The notes below the pieces were generated by a model. That model saw only the letters and a program-made list of their open reading frames with translations. It ran no database searches and had not been told where the DNA came from. Positions 18,512 through 27,641 of a DNA stretch of 64,000 bases are shown here, piece by piece; position 1 is the stretch's first letter; the number at the start of each line of letters is the position of its first letter. A program made the translations under genes and the position numbers. The DNA comes from Diacronema lutheri (Eukaryota; Haptophyta; Pavlovophyceae; Pavlovales; Pavlovaceae): positions 124,001 through 188,000 of the forward strand of contig JAGTXO010000004.1 of the NCBI GenBank assembly GCA_019448385.1, given 5' to 3'.

Positions 18512-18982
18512 TCAGACGTTGGCTTGGATGGCTTCTTCGAGCGCCGCCGCCTTGGCGCCCGAGATCTCGCAAACCTTTGTGTTCCCCTTCCACAACTGGA
18601 AGGTCGGCACTGCGCGGATGCCCTGCTTGGACATGAGCTTGTTCGCGTCGGAGCTGCTATCGCCGATCACCTTGTAAAAGGCAGCCGCGGGGAACTGGTC
18701 GCTAAACTCGGCGAACTTGGGCGCAATGACCTTGCACGGCCCACACCACGACGTCGAGTAGTCGATCACGACCAGCGCGTCGCCCGCCTGCTTCAGCGCC
18801 GCATTGAACTCGCTCTCCGACGTGATGTCTTTCACGACCGCCACATGCCGGCACGTGCGCCGGAGCAGGCGTGATGAGCGGAGCGGCGCGTGCGCGGGCG
18901 CGCGGCCGGCGAGGGCAGCCGCTGTGACCGACGAGCTTGCCACCGCGAGCGACAGCACCACGGCCGAGAAGAGAGCCACCAT
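18512..18982 (-). CDS. Thioredoxin with organellar (plastid-type) leader
   Basis: From ATG 18982 the protein has 156 residues: a hydrophobic leader (MVALFSAVVLSLAVASSSV), a basic transit-like segment, then a complete thioredoxin fold. The active site is IDYSTSWCGPCKVIAPKF and the cis-Pro loop is IRAVPTFQLWKG. It reduces target disulfides, probably in the plastid stroma, downstream of ferredoxin- or NADPH-thioredoxin reductase. A longer in-frame start at 19060 exists but would prepend an Arg-rich stretch before the hydrophobic leader. It is divergent from the plastid L13 gene with a roughly 190-bp, partly AT-rich spacer. Confidence 0.85.
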   Translation of the reverse strand: MVALFSAVVLSLAVASSSVTAAALAGRAPAHAPLRSSRLLRRTCRHVAVVKDITSESEFNAALKQAGDALVVIDYSTSWCGPCKVIAPKFAEFSDQFPAAAFYKVIGDSSSDANKLMSKQGIRAVPTFQLWKGNTKVCEISGAKAAALEEAIQANV

Positions 18983-19176
18983 CGTCCTGCGCCGCTCCGT
19001 TCGACGGCTCGGAACCCGCCTCCTGGGGAGCGCGCGCTGTGCGCAAATTACAAACCGCAAAAGGCCTTTTTTTCATTTTTGCCCAAACCAAACCTTGGGT
19101 CGCGTTTCCAAAAACGGCGGCTCGTCCTCGTTCTTCTCAGGTGTCCAGCGATTACATCAGCGACAGCAGGGAGGAG

Positions 19177-20111
19177 ATGCGCGTCACGGCCGCGCTGCTG
19201 CTCTCGCTGCCCTCTGCGGCGCTCTATTCGCTGCCCGTGGGCAGCAGGAGCGCGCGCTCGCGCACCGCCGCGTCAATGGTAGCCACCGACTCGCCGCTCG
19301 TCAAGTCGGAATGGACGTCGAAGAAGCCCATCCACGTTGACACGTGGGTGCCAAAGGCTGCGGACATGGACAACGCCAACAAGCAATGGTGGGTGATCGA
19401 CGCTGAGGGCATGCGCCTCGGCCGGATGGCGACGGAGATCGCCAAGCGTCTGATGGGGAAGCACAAGGTGCGCCGCGCCGGCCAACGTCGGCGCCCTGCC
19501 GCGCCGCGCTCGCACATGCGCGCGCCGCGGGACCTGTGCAGGCCGGCGGGAAGCGGCTCGCACGCGCGCGCAAGCGCAAGCGCAAGCCGGCAGCATGTTG
19601 TGCGCCATGCCTCGCCGCTCGCAGCTCGCCGCTCGCCGCTTGCCGCTTGCCGCTTGCCGCTCGCTGCCCACGCTCGTTCACCACGCACCTGCACGTGCTC
19701 GCCGCTTCTTGGCTCGCCGCGCAGGTGACCTTTTTCCCGGGGTCGAACATGGGTGACTACGTGATCGTGATCAACGCGGACAAGGTGGTCATCTCCGGCG
19801 CCAAGTTCTACCAGAAGGAGTATTTCCGCCACTCGGGCCGTCCGGGCGGCGTGACGGTCGAGTCGTTTGAGCAGCTGCAGGCGCGCATCCCCGAGCGCAT
19901 TGTGGAGAAGGCGGTTAAGGGCATGCTGCCGAAGGGCCCGCTCGGCCGCGAGCAGTTCCGCCATCTCAAGGTGTTTGCCGGCCCCGAGCATGACCACGCC
20001 GCCCAGGCGCCGATCAAGTACGAGTGGCCTGCGGGCTCGCTCGCGATCACTGCGCCCGGTAAGAAGCAGGCCAAGGAGAAAGCGCCAAGGACGCCTCCGC
20101 AGCTGGATTGA
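19177..20111 (+). CDS. rpl13: Plastid ribosomal protein L13
   Basis: Exons 19177-19467 and 19725-20111 (intron 257 bp, GTGCGC...GCGCAG) encode 225 residues. The mature part is bacterial-type uL13: [39 protein letters not shown] across the splice junction, [21 protein letters not shown] and [20 protein letters not shown]. The leader [20 protein letters not shown] followed by [11 protein letters not shown] is a typical bipartite presequence. The C-terminal extension is longer than in bacteria and Lys-rich. The intron contains a compositionally simple block of ccgcttg/ccgctcg repeats (about 19615-19665). The bacterial-type core plus leader supports a plastid rather than mitochondrial ribosome, though the latter is not excluded. 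Confidence 0.85.
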
Positions 20112-20288
20112 GATTGCGCGTGCTTGGCTCAGCCTGCGCGTCGGCCGGCGCACGCGTGCGCGCAAGTCGCTCGCGTGCGCCTGTGCGACCCCTCTCCGGC
20201 GGCGGGGGAAGCGAGTGGCCTCACTGGCGTTTGCCACATGTCGCCGCTGTTTATACTCGTACCGCTCATACATTTGCAACTCCTGACG

Positions 20289-21847
20289 TCACAAATCAAG
20301 CGAGCCCACCTTTCGCCGATTAGTTGCCTTCCCGGCGCCGACTTTGCGCCGCTTGAACTCAATCGGCACGTCCACCTCCTCCTCCAGCGGAGCGGGCGGG
20401 GCCTCGCCGCAGCTCCGTTCCGCAGCCGCAGGCGGCGGCGCGTGCCCGGACGGCGCGGGCCCGCCGCGCCCGCCGTCCGCCCTGCTCGGAAAATGGCTTT
20501 GCAGGTGCGCGACGAGGTTGTCGCCGAGCAACAGCCCGGCCGAGTCGATCTGCGCCTCGTCGCCGCCCGCGCCACCCTCCTCCTCCATTCGCTCGACGAT
20601 GTGCGCCCACGCCTCGCGCGGCTTTGCGCCGGCCCCCCCTTCGTCCTCGCGCGGCACTTGGCCGGCTGCCGAGCCGTGCGCACGGCCCGCCGCCGCGCGC
20701 ATCCGGCTCTCGGCGCGTGTTTCGGCGTCCTCGCCGCGTGCGTGCTCCTCGCGCTCGCGCTCGTCGTCGCTGCTCTCCGCGTCGCGCTGCCCGTGCCCAC
20801 GCACCTCCTCGACTGTGCGCACCGCGACAGTTGTCCAGACGCCCAGTCCCGAGGACGCGTCCACCTGCGGCTCGTGCGGCTCGTCGGCGATCGGCGCACA
20901 GTCCGCGCCGGCGCACATGGCCGGCGGTGGCGCAGCGTCGAGCGGCGCGTCCGCCGAGCGCACGCTTGCCGCCGCGCTGGGCCCGTCTGCGTTCGCCGCG
21001 CACGGCGTGGGGGCGTCCGAGGGCTCGGGCGGACAAGGCGGCGCCTCGGGCCGGAGCGGAGGCGGCGTCCAGCTCGACTGGCCGGTGTGCGCGTTGGCGT
21101 AGTAAGGCATGCCTTGTGCCGTACGCACGCACACCCAGCCTGTGGGCAGGTTGACGCCTAACTCCACATGCGCGGCGTGCGGCGGCCCGGCGGCGGCCCA
21201 TGGGCCGCAGCCGGCGCAGCCGGCGCACTCGGCGCGCGCGGCTGCGGAGGGAAGGTGTGCGCGCCCAGCGCAAGCAAGGTGCGCGGGGAGCTGCGAGCAG
21301 CACGAGCCTGTCGCGCTGTCCGCATGGCGCGCGCCGGGCGCGCTCCAGTTGGGGAGCATGCCTGGCCCGCCAGCAAAGGCGCGCGCCTGGAGGGCCTGGC
21401 CCGGCATGGCGCTGCCACCTGCGCTCGCCGTGCGGGCTGGCGCGTCCACTTGATTGTACTGTTCGAGTGCCGCCTTCTCGATCGCCGCCAGCTGGCTCTG
21501 CAGCTCGTCCGCCTCCTGCACGCGAGCGCGAGGCAGGCGCCGAAGTACGTGCAGCATCGGCGCGCCGATGCGAGGCGCGGCGGTGAAGCGCGAATCAGCG
21601 GCGGCGCCGCTCGCTGCGCGCGCAGAGAGGCGCACGGGCGGCGCCACGGAGCGCGCGCGCGCCCGCCGTACGCGCTTGCCTTGCGCTCCGCGCGGGAGGC
21701 TTTGCGCGTCTCCTTCAGGTGCTCGGCCTCAGCCTCCTTGTGCTTCTTTCCCTGCTCGTGGTTGAAGATGGACTGCTTGTCTGGCTGGATCCATAGCTTG
21801 CAGATCTTGCACCAGTGCTTGCCTTGCGAGACCCAGTAGGTCGTCAT
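20289..21847 (-). CDS. WBP4: WBP4/FBP21-like spliceosomal protein (matrin zinc finger + WW domain)
   Basis: Exons 21847-21680 and 21515-20289 encode about 464 residues. Exon 1 carries the N-terminal U1C/matrin-type zinc finger: MTTYWVSQGKHWCKICKLWI, with the C-x2-C pair and then the H-x5-H pair in FNHEQGKKHKE. Exon 2 supplies a coiled segment (EADELQSQLAAIEKAALEQY) and one WW domain, LPTGWVCVRTAQGMPYYANAHTGQSSW, before Pro/Ala- and acid-rich sequence. In animals WBP4/FBP21 is a B-complex spliceosome component whose WW domains bind Pro-rich SmB and SF3B4. The intron 21516-21679 appears to use a GC donor (AAG|GCAAGC) and GTGCAG acceptor, the only phase-consistent choice that removes the non-conserved linker. 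The reference protein has two WW domains; only one is clear here. Confidence 0.75.
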
Positions 21848-21912
21848 GGCGCGGCTTGAGCGGCCGCACGCGCGTGAGCGGCCGCGCGCGCGATGGCGGC
21901 CAATAACCTTTG

Positions 21913-21915
<3 letters not shown>

Positions 21916-21954
<39 letters not shown>
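21916..21954. repeat. Poly-G tract (39 G)
   Basis: A homopolymeric G run in the roughly 145-bp divergent spacer between WBP4 (start 21847, minus) and the membrane-protein gene (start 21994, plus). It occupies a quarter of the shared promoter. Confidence 0.95.
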
Positions 21955-21993
21955 CGGAAAGGCAAAACGCTGTGACATTTCCCTTCCTAGACG

Positions 21994-22659
21994 ATGCTGC
22001 GCGCCGACCGGGAGACCCTGCGAAAGTCGGACGCGCCGAAGTCGGACGCACCGGCGTACAGCGAGCCGACGTACGCGGCTGACGGCACGCGCCGGCCGAG
22101 CTTCACGCCGCGCGCGACGGACTCGTTCCGCCGCGTGAGCCAGTCGGTCGACGCGGCGCAGCGCGAGGCGCAGTCCTTCCTCGAGGTCGTGCGCCAGTCG
22201 AGCGAGGAAGCGCTGCGCTTCTACCTGGGCACGGGCTACCTCGTCAACTGCGTGCTCATCGCGGCCTCATCCGTGATGGTCTTCTTTGAGGAAATGCTTT
22301 CGCTGCGCGGCGTGCTCGTCGGCAGCGTCACGTCGGTCGTGCTTGTCATCTCGCTGTTGATGATCGCACACGAGCGCGGCATCCAAGCCTATGGGCTGGC
22401 AGCGCTGGCCGAGAAGTACTGCCTGCTGCTCGCGACTGCACCAGGCCGCGCCGCGCTCGTCGTCGTGCTCGGCATGCTCGTCGTCTCGTGCAACTGGCTC
22501 GGCTGGCTCGCGTTCTGGGCGTCGCTGATCGACGGCGCGTGCCTCGTCTACGTCTGGCAGACGCACCGGTGGTTCGTCGAGAACGCGGCCAACCCGCTGC
22601 TCTTCGCCACGCGGCAGCTGGAGGAGTCGGCCGCCACGTCGCGCGAGGTTGCCGACTGA
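21994..22659 (+). CDS. Small multi-pass membrane protein, family uncertain
   Basis: A single exon of 221 residues. After a polar 70-residue N-terminus there are four hydrophobic helices: FYLGTGYLVNCVLIAASSVM, GVLVGSVTSVVLVISLLM, AALVVVLGMLVVSC and LAFWASLIDGACLVYVW. The spacing and the GRAALVVVLGMLV phrase loosely recall COPI-associated/TVP15-type Golgi proteins, but the resemblance is weak, so no function is assigned. The gene is convergent with the MFS gene downstream. Confidence 0.55.
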   Translation: MLRADRETLRKSDAPKSDAPAYSEPTYAADGTRRPSFTPRATDSFRRVSQSVDAAQREAQSFLEVVRQSSEEALRFYLGTGYLVNCVLIAASSVMVFFEEMLSLRGVLVGSVTSVVLVISLLMIAHERGIQAYGLAALAEKYCLLLATAPGRAALVVVLGMLVVSCNWLGWLAFWASLIDGACLVYVWQTHRWFVENAANPLLFATRQLEESAATSREVAD

Positions 22660-22761
22660 CGGGGGGGGAGGGCGCTCATTGGCAAGCGGGACGGGGAGGA
22701 AGTAGTCTCCAACCGAACCCCTCCAGAGTGCATAGTCCCCTTCGTCAGTCGCGCACATACA

Positions 22762-24637
22762 CTACGCCGAGGCGTGCGTGCGCCGACGCCCGTCGTGCGC
22801 ATGGTCGAGCTCCACCTCGTCCCACGTCGCGACCGCCGCCGCCGCGGCGAGCGGCAACGTGCCGCCGCGGAGGCGGCGCGCCAGCGCGCCGCGCGCGGGC
22901 TTGTCCTCACCACCGTCGCTGCTCTGAAGCGCGCGCGGCGCGTCGTCGTCGCGGCTGGCGGGCGGTGGCACGGCCGGGAGCGGCGCATCAGCACCGTGGG
23001 CAGCAGCCTCACGCCTGCGGTCGAGCGAAGGGGGCGAGCAGCTCGTGAGCGCGGCGCTCAGCAGGCAGAGCAGCGCGGCGAAGACAAAGACGCAGTAGTG
23101 GCCGACGCGCGCCCACAGCGCGGAGCCCGCGCCGTGCCGCTCCTCGATCGACCAGTCGAAGAGCGGCCCGCCAACCGCCGGGCCAAGCGCCTTCGCGATT
23201 GCACTCACCACCGTGCCCACCCCGTTGGCCACGCCGCGGTGCGCCTGGACGACGGCGTTGTTCGTCAGGATGAAGAGGGTGGTGAAGCCCGCCGACTGGA
23301 TGCACGTCTTGCTCACCAGCCCGAAGACGAGCAGCGCCCAGCGCGCGCCACCGCGCAGCTCGGCAGAGAGCGGGATCGCCAGCGCGACGGGTGCAACGAC
23401 GCACCCGGCCGCGATCAGCGCGCGGCGCGCGCCGAGCCGGCGCACAACGGTCGGAAAGACGAAGAGCTGGAAGGCGATGAGCGGCAGCCCGGAGAAAGCC
23501 GACGCCGAGCCGATCTCCACCGCCGAGAAGCCGAGCGTTGCGAGGGCAAAGAGCGCGACCACCTCGTCGAGCATCAACGACGCAAACGACCACGCGGCGT
23601 ACACGCACATTGACGCGACGAATGGGCGCTCACAGTACCATGCGCGCGCGCGGCGCGGCGTCGTCGACAGCACGTCAGCATCGCGCAGCGCGGCCGGTAG
23701 CTGTGCGCTTTCCACGGCGGGGGCGCGCTCCGCGTCGTCGGGCAGCGCTCGCTCGAGCTGCGCGTATCGGCTGCGGCCACTGGCGCCGCAAGTACCACTC
23801 GCGCGCGGCCAGTCCGCCGCGCCGCGCGCGCCGCGGTCGCGCGCCCCCCAGCCGCGCGAGTCACCGCCGGCCTTTGCGTCGACTAGACGCTTGGGCAGCG
23901 ACTCGGGCACACAGAGCTGCGTGATGAGCGCACTGCACGCTGAGAGCGCGGAGAGTGCGATGCACGGAAGTGCATACGGGAAGTCACGCAGGAGCTCGGA
24001 CGAGCCGAGCGGGCCGGGCAGTCGGCCGTACGGGCGCGTGAGCCAGCCGCCGAGCACGGGGCCGAGCAAGATGCCGACGCCCCACGTCGCGCCGAGCATG
24101 CCCATTGCGCGCGGCTGGTGCGCCTCGGGGAAGAGCTCGCCGACGCACACCTTGGCCGTACCGACGAGCCCGCCGCTGATCAGGCCCATGAGCGCGCGCG
24201 CGCCGATCGCCGCCGAGAGCGACGTGCTGAAGCCGAAGAGCAGCGCGGTGATGCTGATCCCCGCGTTGCCCACGACCATCACTGGCACGCGCCCCGCGCG
24301 GTCCGAAACCCAGCCCCACGGCACCGCCGAGACGGCGCGGCCGATCATGATGGACGACGCGAGCCAGCCGGCGTAGTACCCCGCCTCGCACAATTCGTCA
24401 AGTCGATGACCATAAAGCCCATGAATGGGAAGACGAGCCTGCGCTCGCCGCGACGGAGCGGGCCGGTGGCGCCGCGCGGCGCGTCGGCCGCGCGTCGCGT
24501 CGCGCCGCGCGCTTCGCGCGCGCATGCGCGCACGTAAACGACGCCGCATTTGCAAGCAGGTCGACCGCGACTACGAGCGACAGGCGGACGTCGAACGGCG
24601 CCTCGACGCCGCCCTCGCCGGCCGCATCGCCATGCAT
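22762..24637 (-). CDS. Major facilitator superfamily transporter (ZIFL-like), with apparent frameshift after TM1
   Basis: Exon 1 (24637-24534) and exon 2 (24438-22762) are separated by a 95-bp intron (GTGCGC...GCGCAG). Splicing gives TM1 as VAVDLLANAASFT|LVFPF then MGFMVIDL. The MFS signature then continues, but in another frame: EAGYYAGWLASSIMIGRAVS, then WGWVSDRAGRVPVMVVGN. The switch occurs at about 24380-24400 with no room for an intron, so one base appears missing. Downstream there are about eleven helices and a long Arg/Asp-rich central loop. The sequence resembles plant ZIFL and fungal/algal tetracycline-resistance-like MFS proteins that export organic anions or zinc ligands; the substrate is unknown. 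It may be a pseudogene, a recoding event or an assembly error. The first ATG lies inside one arm of a 39-bp inverted repeat. Confidence 0.65.
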
Positions 24638-24734
24638 CGACTCGATTGTCCAAGATTCGTCACCGACACGGACAGCGCCACTTGGACACACGAACTCGAG
24701 TCGATGCATGGCGATGCGGCCGGCGAGGTCGGCG
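24607..24734. repeat. 39-bp inverted repeat overlapping the MFS start codon
   Basis: Arms 24607-24645 and 24696-24734 are reverse complements with a single mismatch. The 50-bp spacer contains a further nested pair, tgtccaag (24647) and cttggaca (24681). The left arm includes the proposed MFS initiation codon and its first codons; the right arm is an inverted copy of the same sequence in the promoter. Confidence 0.9.
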
Positions 24735-25202
24735 TTGGAAGGTGCAACGCGAGCATCGCCTAGCGCATCAGCGCCCGCGTTGCCGATGTCGACTTCAAGA
24801 ATCAAGGCTACGCGCGGCAAGCGAACCGCACACACGCGGCCCACCACCCTTCAAGTGGGGAAGGGCTGTGTTTCGCCATGCGCGTCGATCAGCGCGCGTG
24901 AGTGCAAAGCGCATCCGTGGCTGTGGGTCGGTCGGCCGTGTGCTGCGCCACCGCCGCCAAAGCCGCCGCTCCGACTGCGCTGCAGCTCGCGAGCGCAGCA
25001 AGGACGCAAAGGCGCCGCCGTGCTCGCCGGCATGCAGGCCCGGCTCCTTGAGGCGCCGCAGCGCGTGTCGCCTGCTTGCGCGCAGCGTGCCGGCGGCCTA
25101 GTCAACGCGCCCACGCACCGCGTCCGCCCAACTGCCAGGGGCGTAGCCAGCAGCTGGCGCAGTGCCAAGCAGCCGATTGCCCGAGCCGATGCCCGCATTG
25201 CA
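24735..25202. other. Intergenic region, no gene recognised
   Basis: About 470 bp between the MFS 5' end and the PNGase 3' end. It should hold the MFS promoter and the PNGase 3' UTR. No conserved reading frame or RNA structure was seen. Confidence 0.5.
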
Positions 25203-27517
25203 TTACCCCGCGCCGCGTGCCATCCGCCGGATCGTTTCGGCCGCGGCGCCGCTCGGGTCGTCGCGCCAGCGCGCCTCCTCCGAGATGGCCGCGAACAGCC
25301 GCTCGAAGAGCGCGCGCCGCGTGGTGGGCTCGACCGCGCGCGGCTCAGCCGCCGAACTGCCGCTGCCGCCCGCCGCATCGCCGCCGCCGCCGCCGCGCGC
25401 GTTGGGCACAACGCTTGCGGCCGGGGCGCACGCCGCGCCGCCGGCCGCAGCTGGCGCCGCCGCCTCCTCTGCCGCATCGCGCGCAAGGTTGAGGCGCAAA
25501 TCAAGATGGAAGACGTGCAGTTGCGTCCTACTCTGCCGAAACAGCTGCGCTGACTGCCACGTGCCGCCGCCCAGCTCAGCGCGCAGCCGGAGCGTCCGGC
25601 AGCCGTCGCGCGGCTCGGCGTGCGAGCGCGCGCCGCGCGCGTCGGCCGCGGCAAGGGCGCGCGTGAGGTCGACGGCCGCGTCGCGCGGTGCGCCAAGCGT
25701 CCGCCAGCTCACGCCGTCGTCGCGCGAGAGCCGCCAGCGCACGGCCGCGCCCTCCGCGTGGAGCGAGTGCGCGAGCAGCGCGCTGCCGCCGACGATGCGC
25801 GCGCCGCGCTCGGCGACCACGCGCCATTCGACCGCGCCGCGCGTCGCGCCGGTCGCGTCGTCATCGCGCGCCAAGTAGACCATGTTCCAGTCGTTCTCGA
25901 CCGCTCGCCGCACGTTGTCCGCCGACGCTGCGCCCGCGCGCCAGCCGCGAAGCGTCGGCGGTGCGGAGGCGAGCGGGGGACCCTCTGGCCCGCCCTCCAC
26001 GTAGGCGTCACGCGCCGCGCTGTACCGCAGCCGCCATTCGCCCGCGCGCCCGGCCGGCAGGCGAGCGAGCCACTCGTGCGATGGCCCAACCGTCGGCACG
26101 GCGCACGGCTCGCCGCCGTCGCCGCTGCCCGCGCCCGCCGCCGCCCCGCCATCGCCCAGCTCGCCGCGCGCGGCACGCCACTCGACTGAGCCCGTCTGCC
26201 TGCCGCGGCCCTCGACGGCGGTCGGAGCGGCGCGCACGGCGGGCGCCGCGAGCTCGCGCGCGTCGGGCGTGCGCCGAGCGTCGCGTGCGCGCCGCTCGGC
26301 GGCCGGCAGCGCTGCGCGCCGCTCCGTGTCGAGCAGCGCCAGCCTCGCCGCGAGGTAGGCCTCCGTCACGGTGGCACGCCTCCGCGCGAGTGCTGCCGCG
26401 CCGCCGTCCGCCGTGACATAGCGGTTCGTCACGTCGACGGCCTGTGTCGCGCGCGGCGCCGAGCGGGTGGACGCCGGCGCAGGCGTGCGCATGCGCGGCA
26501 GTCGGCGCGAGGCGCGGGCGCTCGGCACGGCCGCCGATGACTCCGGAGGGGCTCGATAGCGCGGGCGCCGCGGGCGCTGCATCGGGTCACCCTCGTCGCG
26601 CACCGCGCCGCTGGCGCCGCGCCACACCCAGCGTGTTCCAGCGGCACACACGCGCCGCGCGAAGCGCGCGTCGCTTGCGCCGCCGCGGCCGCTGACGGCT
26701 CGCGCGCCACGCGGCGGCGGCGCATCGCCTCGCGCGCACGGACGGACGCGCCGCGCATCCGAACGCGCACCTCGCCGGGCGCGAAGGCGAGCACGTGCGA
26801 GAGTTGCTTCCGCCACCCAACAGAGTAAAGAAGCGGGCCATCGAGGACGTTCTCGCACGGGTCGGCGTGTAGCCATCGATTGCGCCGCGCGCTCCATACC
26901 TCTGTCCACACGTGGTCTGTCACGTCGTGCACGTAGCGCGCACACACTCCGAGTGCGCGGCAGAGCAGCGTGAACGCGTTGGCCCACTCGCCGCACCGCC
27001 CCCTGCGCGTGACGAGCAGCCGGCGCGCTGAATTGTAGCGCGGGAAGCGGACGTGCGACCCGCAGCGCGTGCATGCGTAGAGTTCGACACGGTGCGCGCC
27101 GCCGGCGAGGTCGTCGGCCGTGGGTGGCGCTGAGCCCACGGACCTTGTCGCGCCGCCGCATGCGTCGCACGGCGGCTGGTTGACCCACCTGCGCGCGGCC
27201 GCGCAGCAGCGCGGGCCGTCGTGGCGCGCGTGAGGCGGATCGCGGCGCGTGGCGCGCGCAGGTGGGTCAACCACCGTCGCGCGGCACCTGAAGAATTCGA
27301 ACTTGAACCATGCGAGCAACTGACGCACAAGGCCGTCGTGCTCGTCGTCACCGTCGTGCGGGACAGCAGCGTGGCGCTCGCGCAGCGTAGCGACGGGCAC
27401 GACCGCCCGAGCCTCGGCTCGCAGAGCCGCGTCGTCCATGCGGTCGGACGTTTGGCAGCCCGAGCGCAGCCAGCCCTCGAGTTTCAGCGCCCCTTCCACC
27501 CCGAGTGGTTTCGACAT
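25203..27517 (-). CDS. NGLY1: Peptide:N-glycanase (cytosolic deglycosylating amidase)
   Basis: Three exons (27517-27288, 27188-26771, 26441-25203) encode 628 residues. The enzyme removes N-glycans from misfolded glycoproteins exported from the ER (ERAD). Splicing exon 1 to exon 2 restores LLAWFKFEFFR|WVNQPPCDACGG, the family signature with the zinc-binding CxxC; the second CxxC is YACTRCGSHVRFPRYN. The transglutaminase-like triad is complete: GRCGEWANAF (Cys), HDVTDHVWTEVWS (His) and WLHADPCENVLDGPLLY (Asp). The second junction gives VLAFAPGE|AVDVTNRYV. The C-terminal PAW glycan-binding domain follows (ENDWNMVYLARDDDATGA, AVEWRVVAERGARI) with added Ala/Pro-rich sequence. No PUB domain is present, as in yeast and plant enzymes. 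Introns are 99 and 329 bp; the 99-bp intron contains a hairpin that pairs with its own 3' splice site. Confidence 0.9.
27178..27272. repeat. 19-bp perfect inverted repeat spanning the PNGase intron-1 acceptor
   Basis: ggttgacccacctgcgcgc (27178-27196) and its exact reverse complement at 27254-27272 flank a 57-nt loop. On the transcript the 3' copy contains the acceptor AG (27190-27189) and the first bases of exon 2; the 5' copy lies 15 nt after the donor. Confidence 0.9.
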
Positions 27518-27641
27518 GCTGCCTGTGCGGCTGTGCCCGCGAGTGTGTGTGTGTGACTTGACAGGCTGTGTGTGTGTGCAGTGTGCCCTGGCGGGTTGTG
27601 CAGTCAATGTTTTGAAACGACGGCGCCGATCAGACCGCGCG

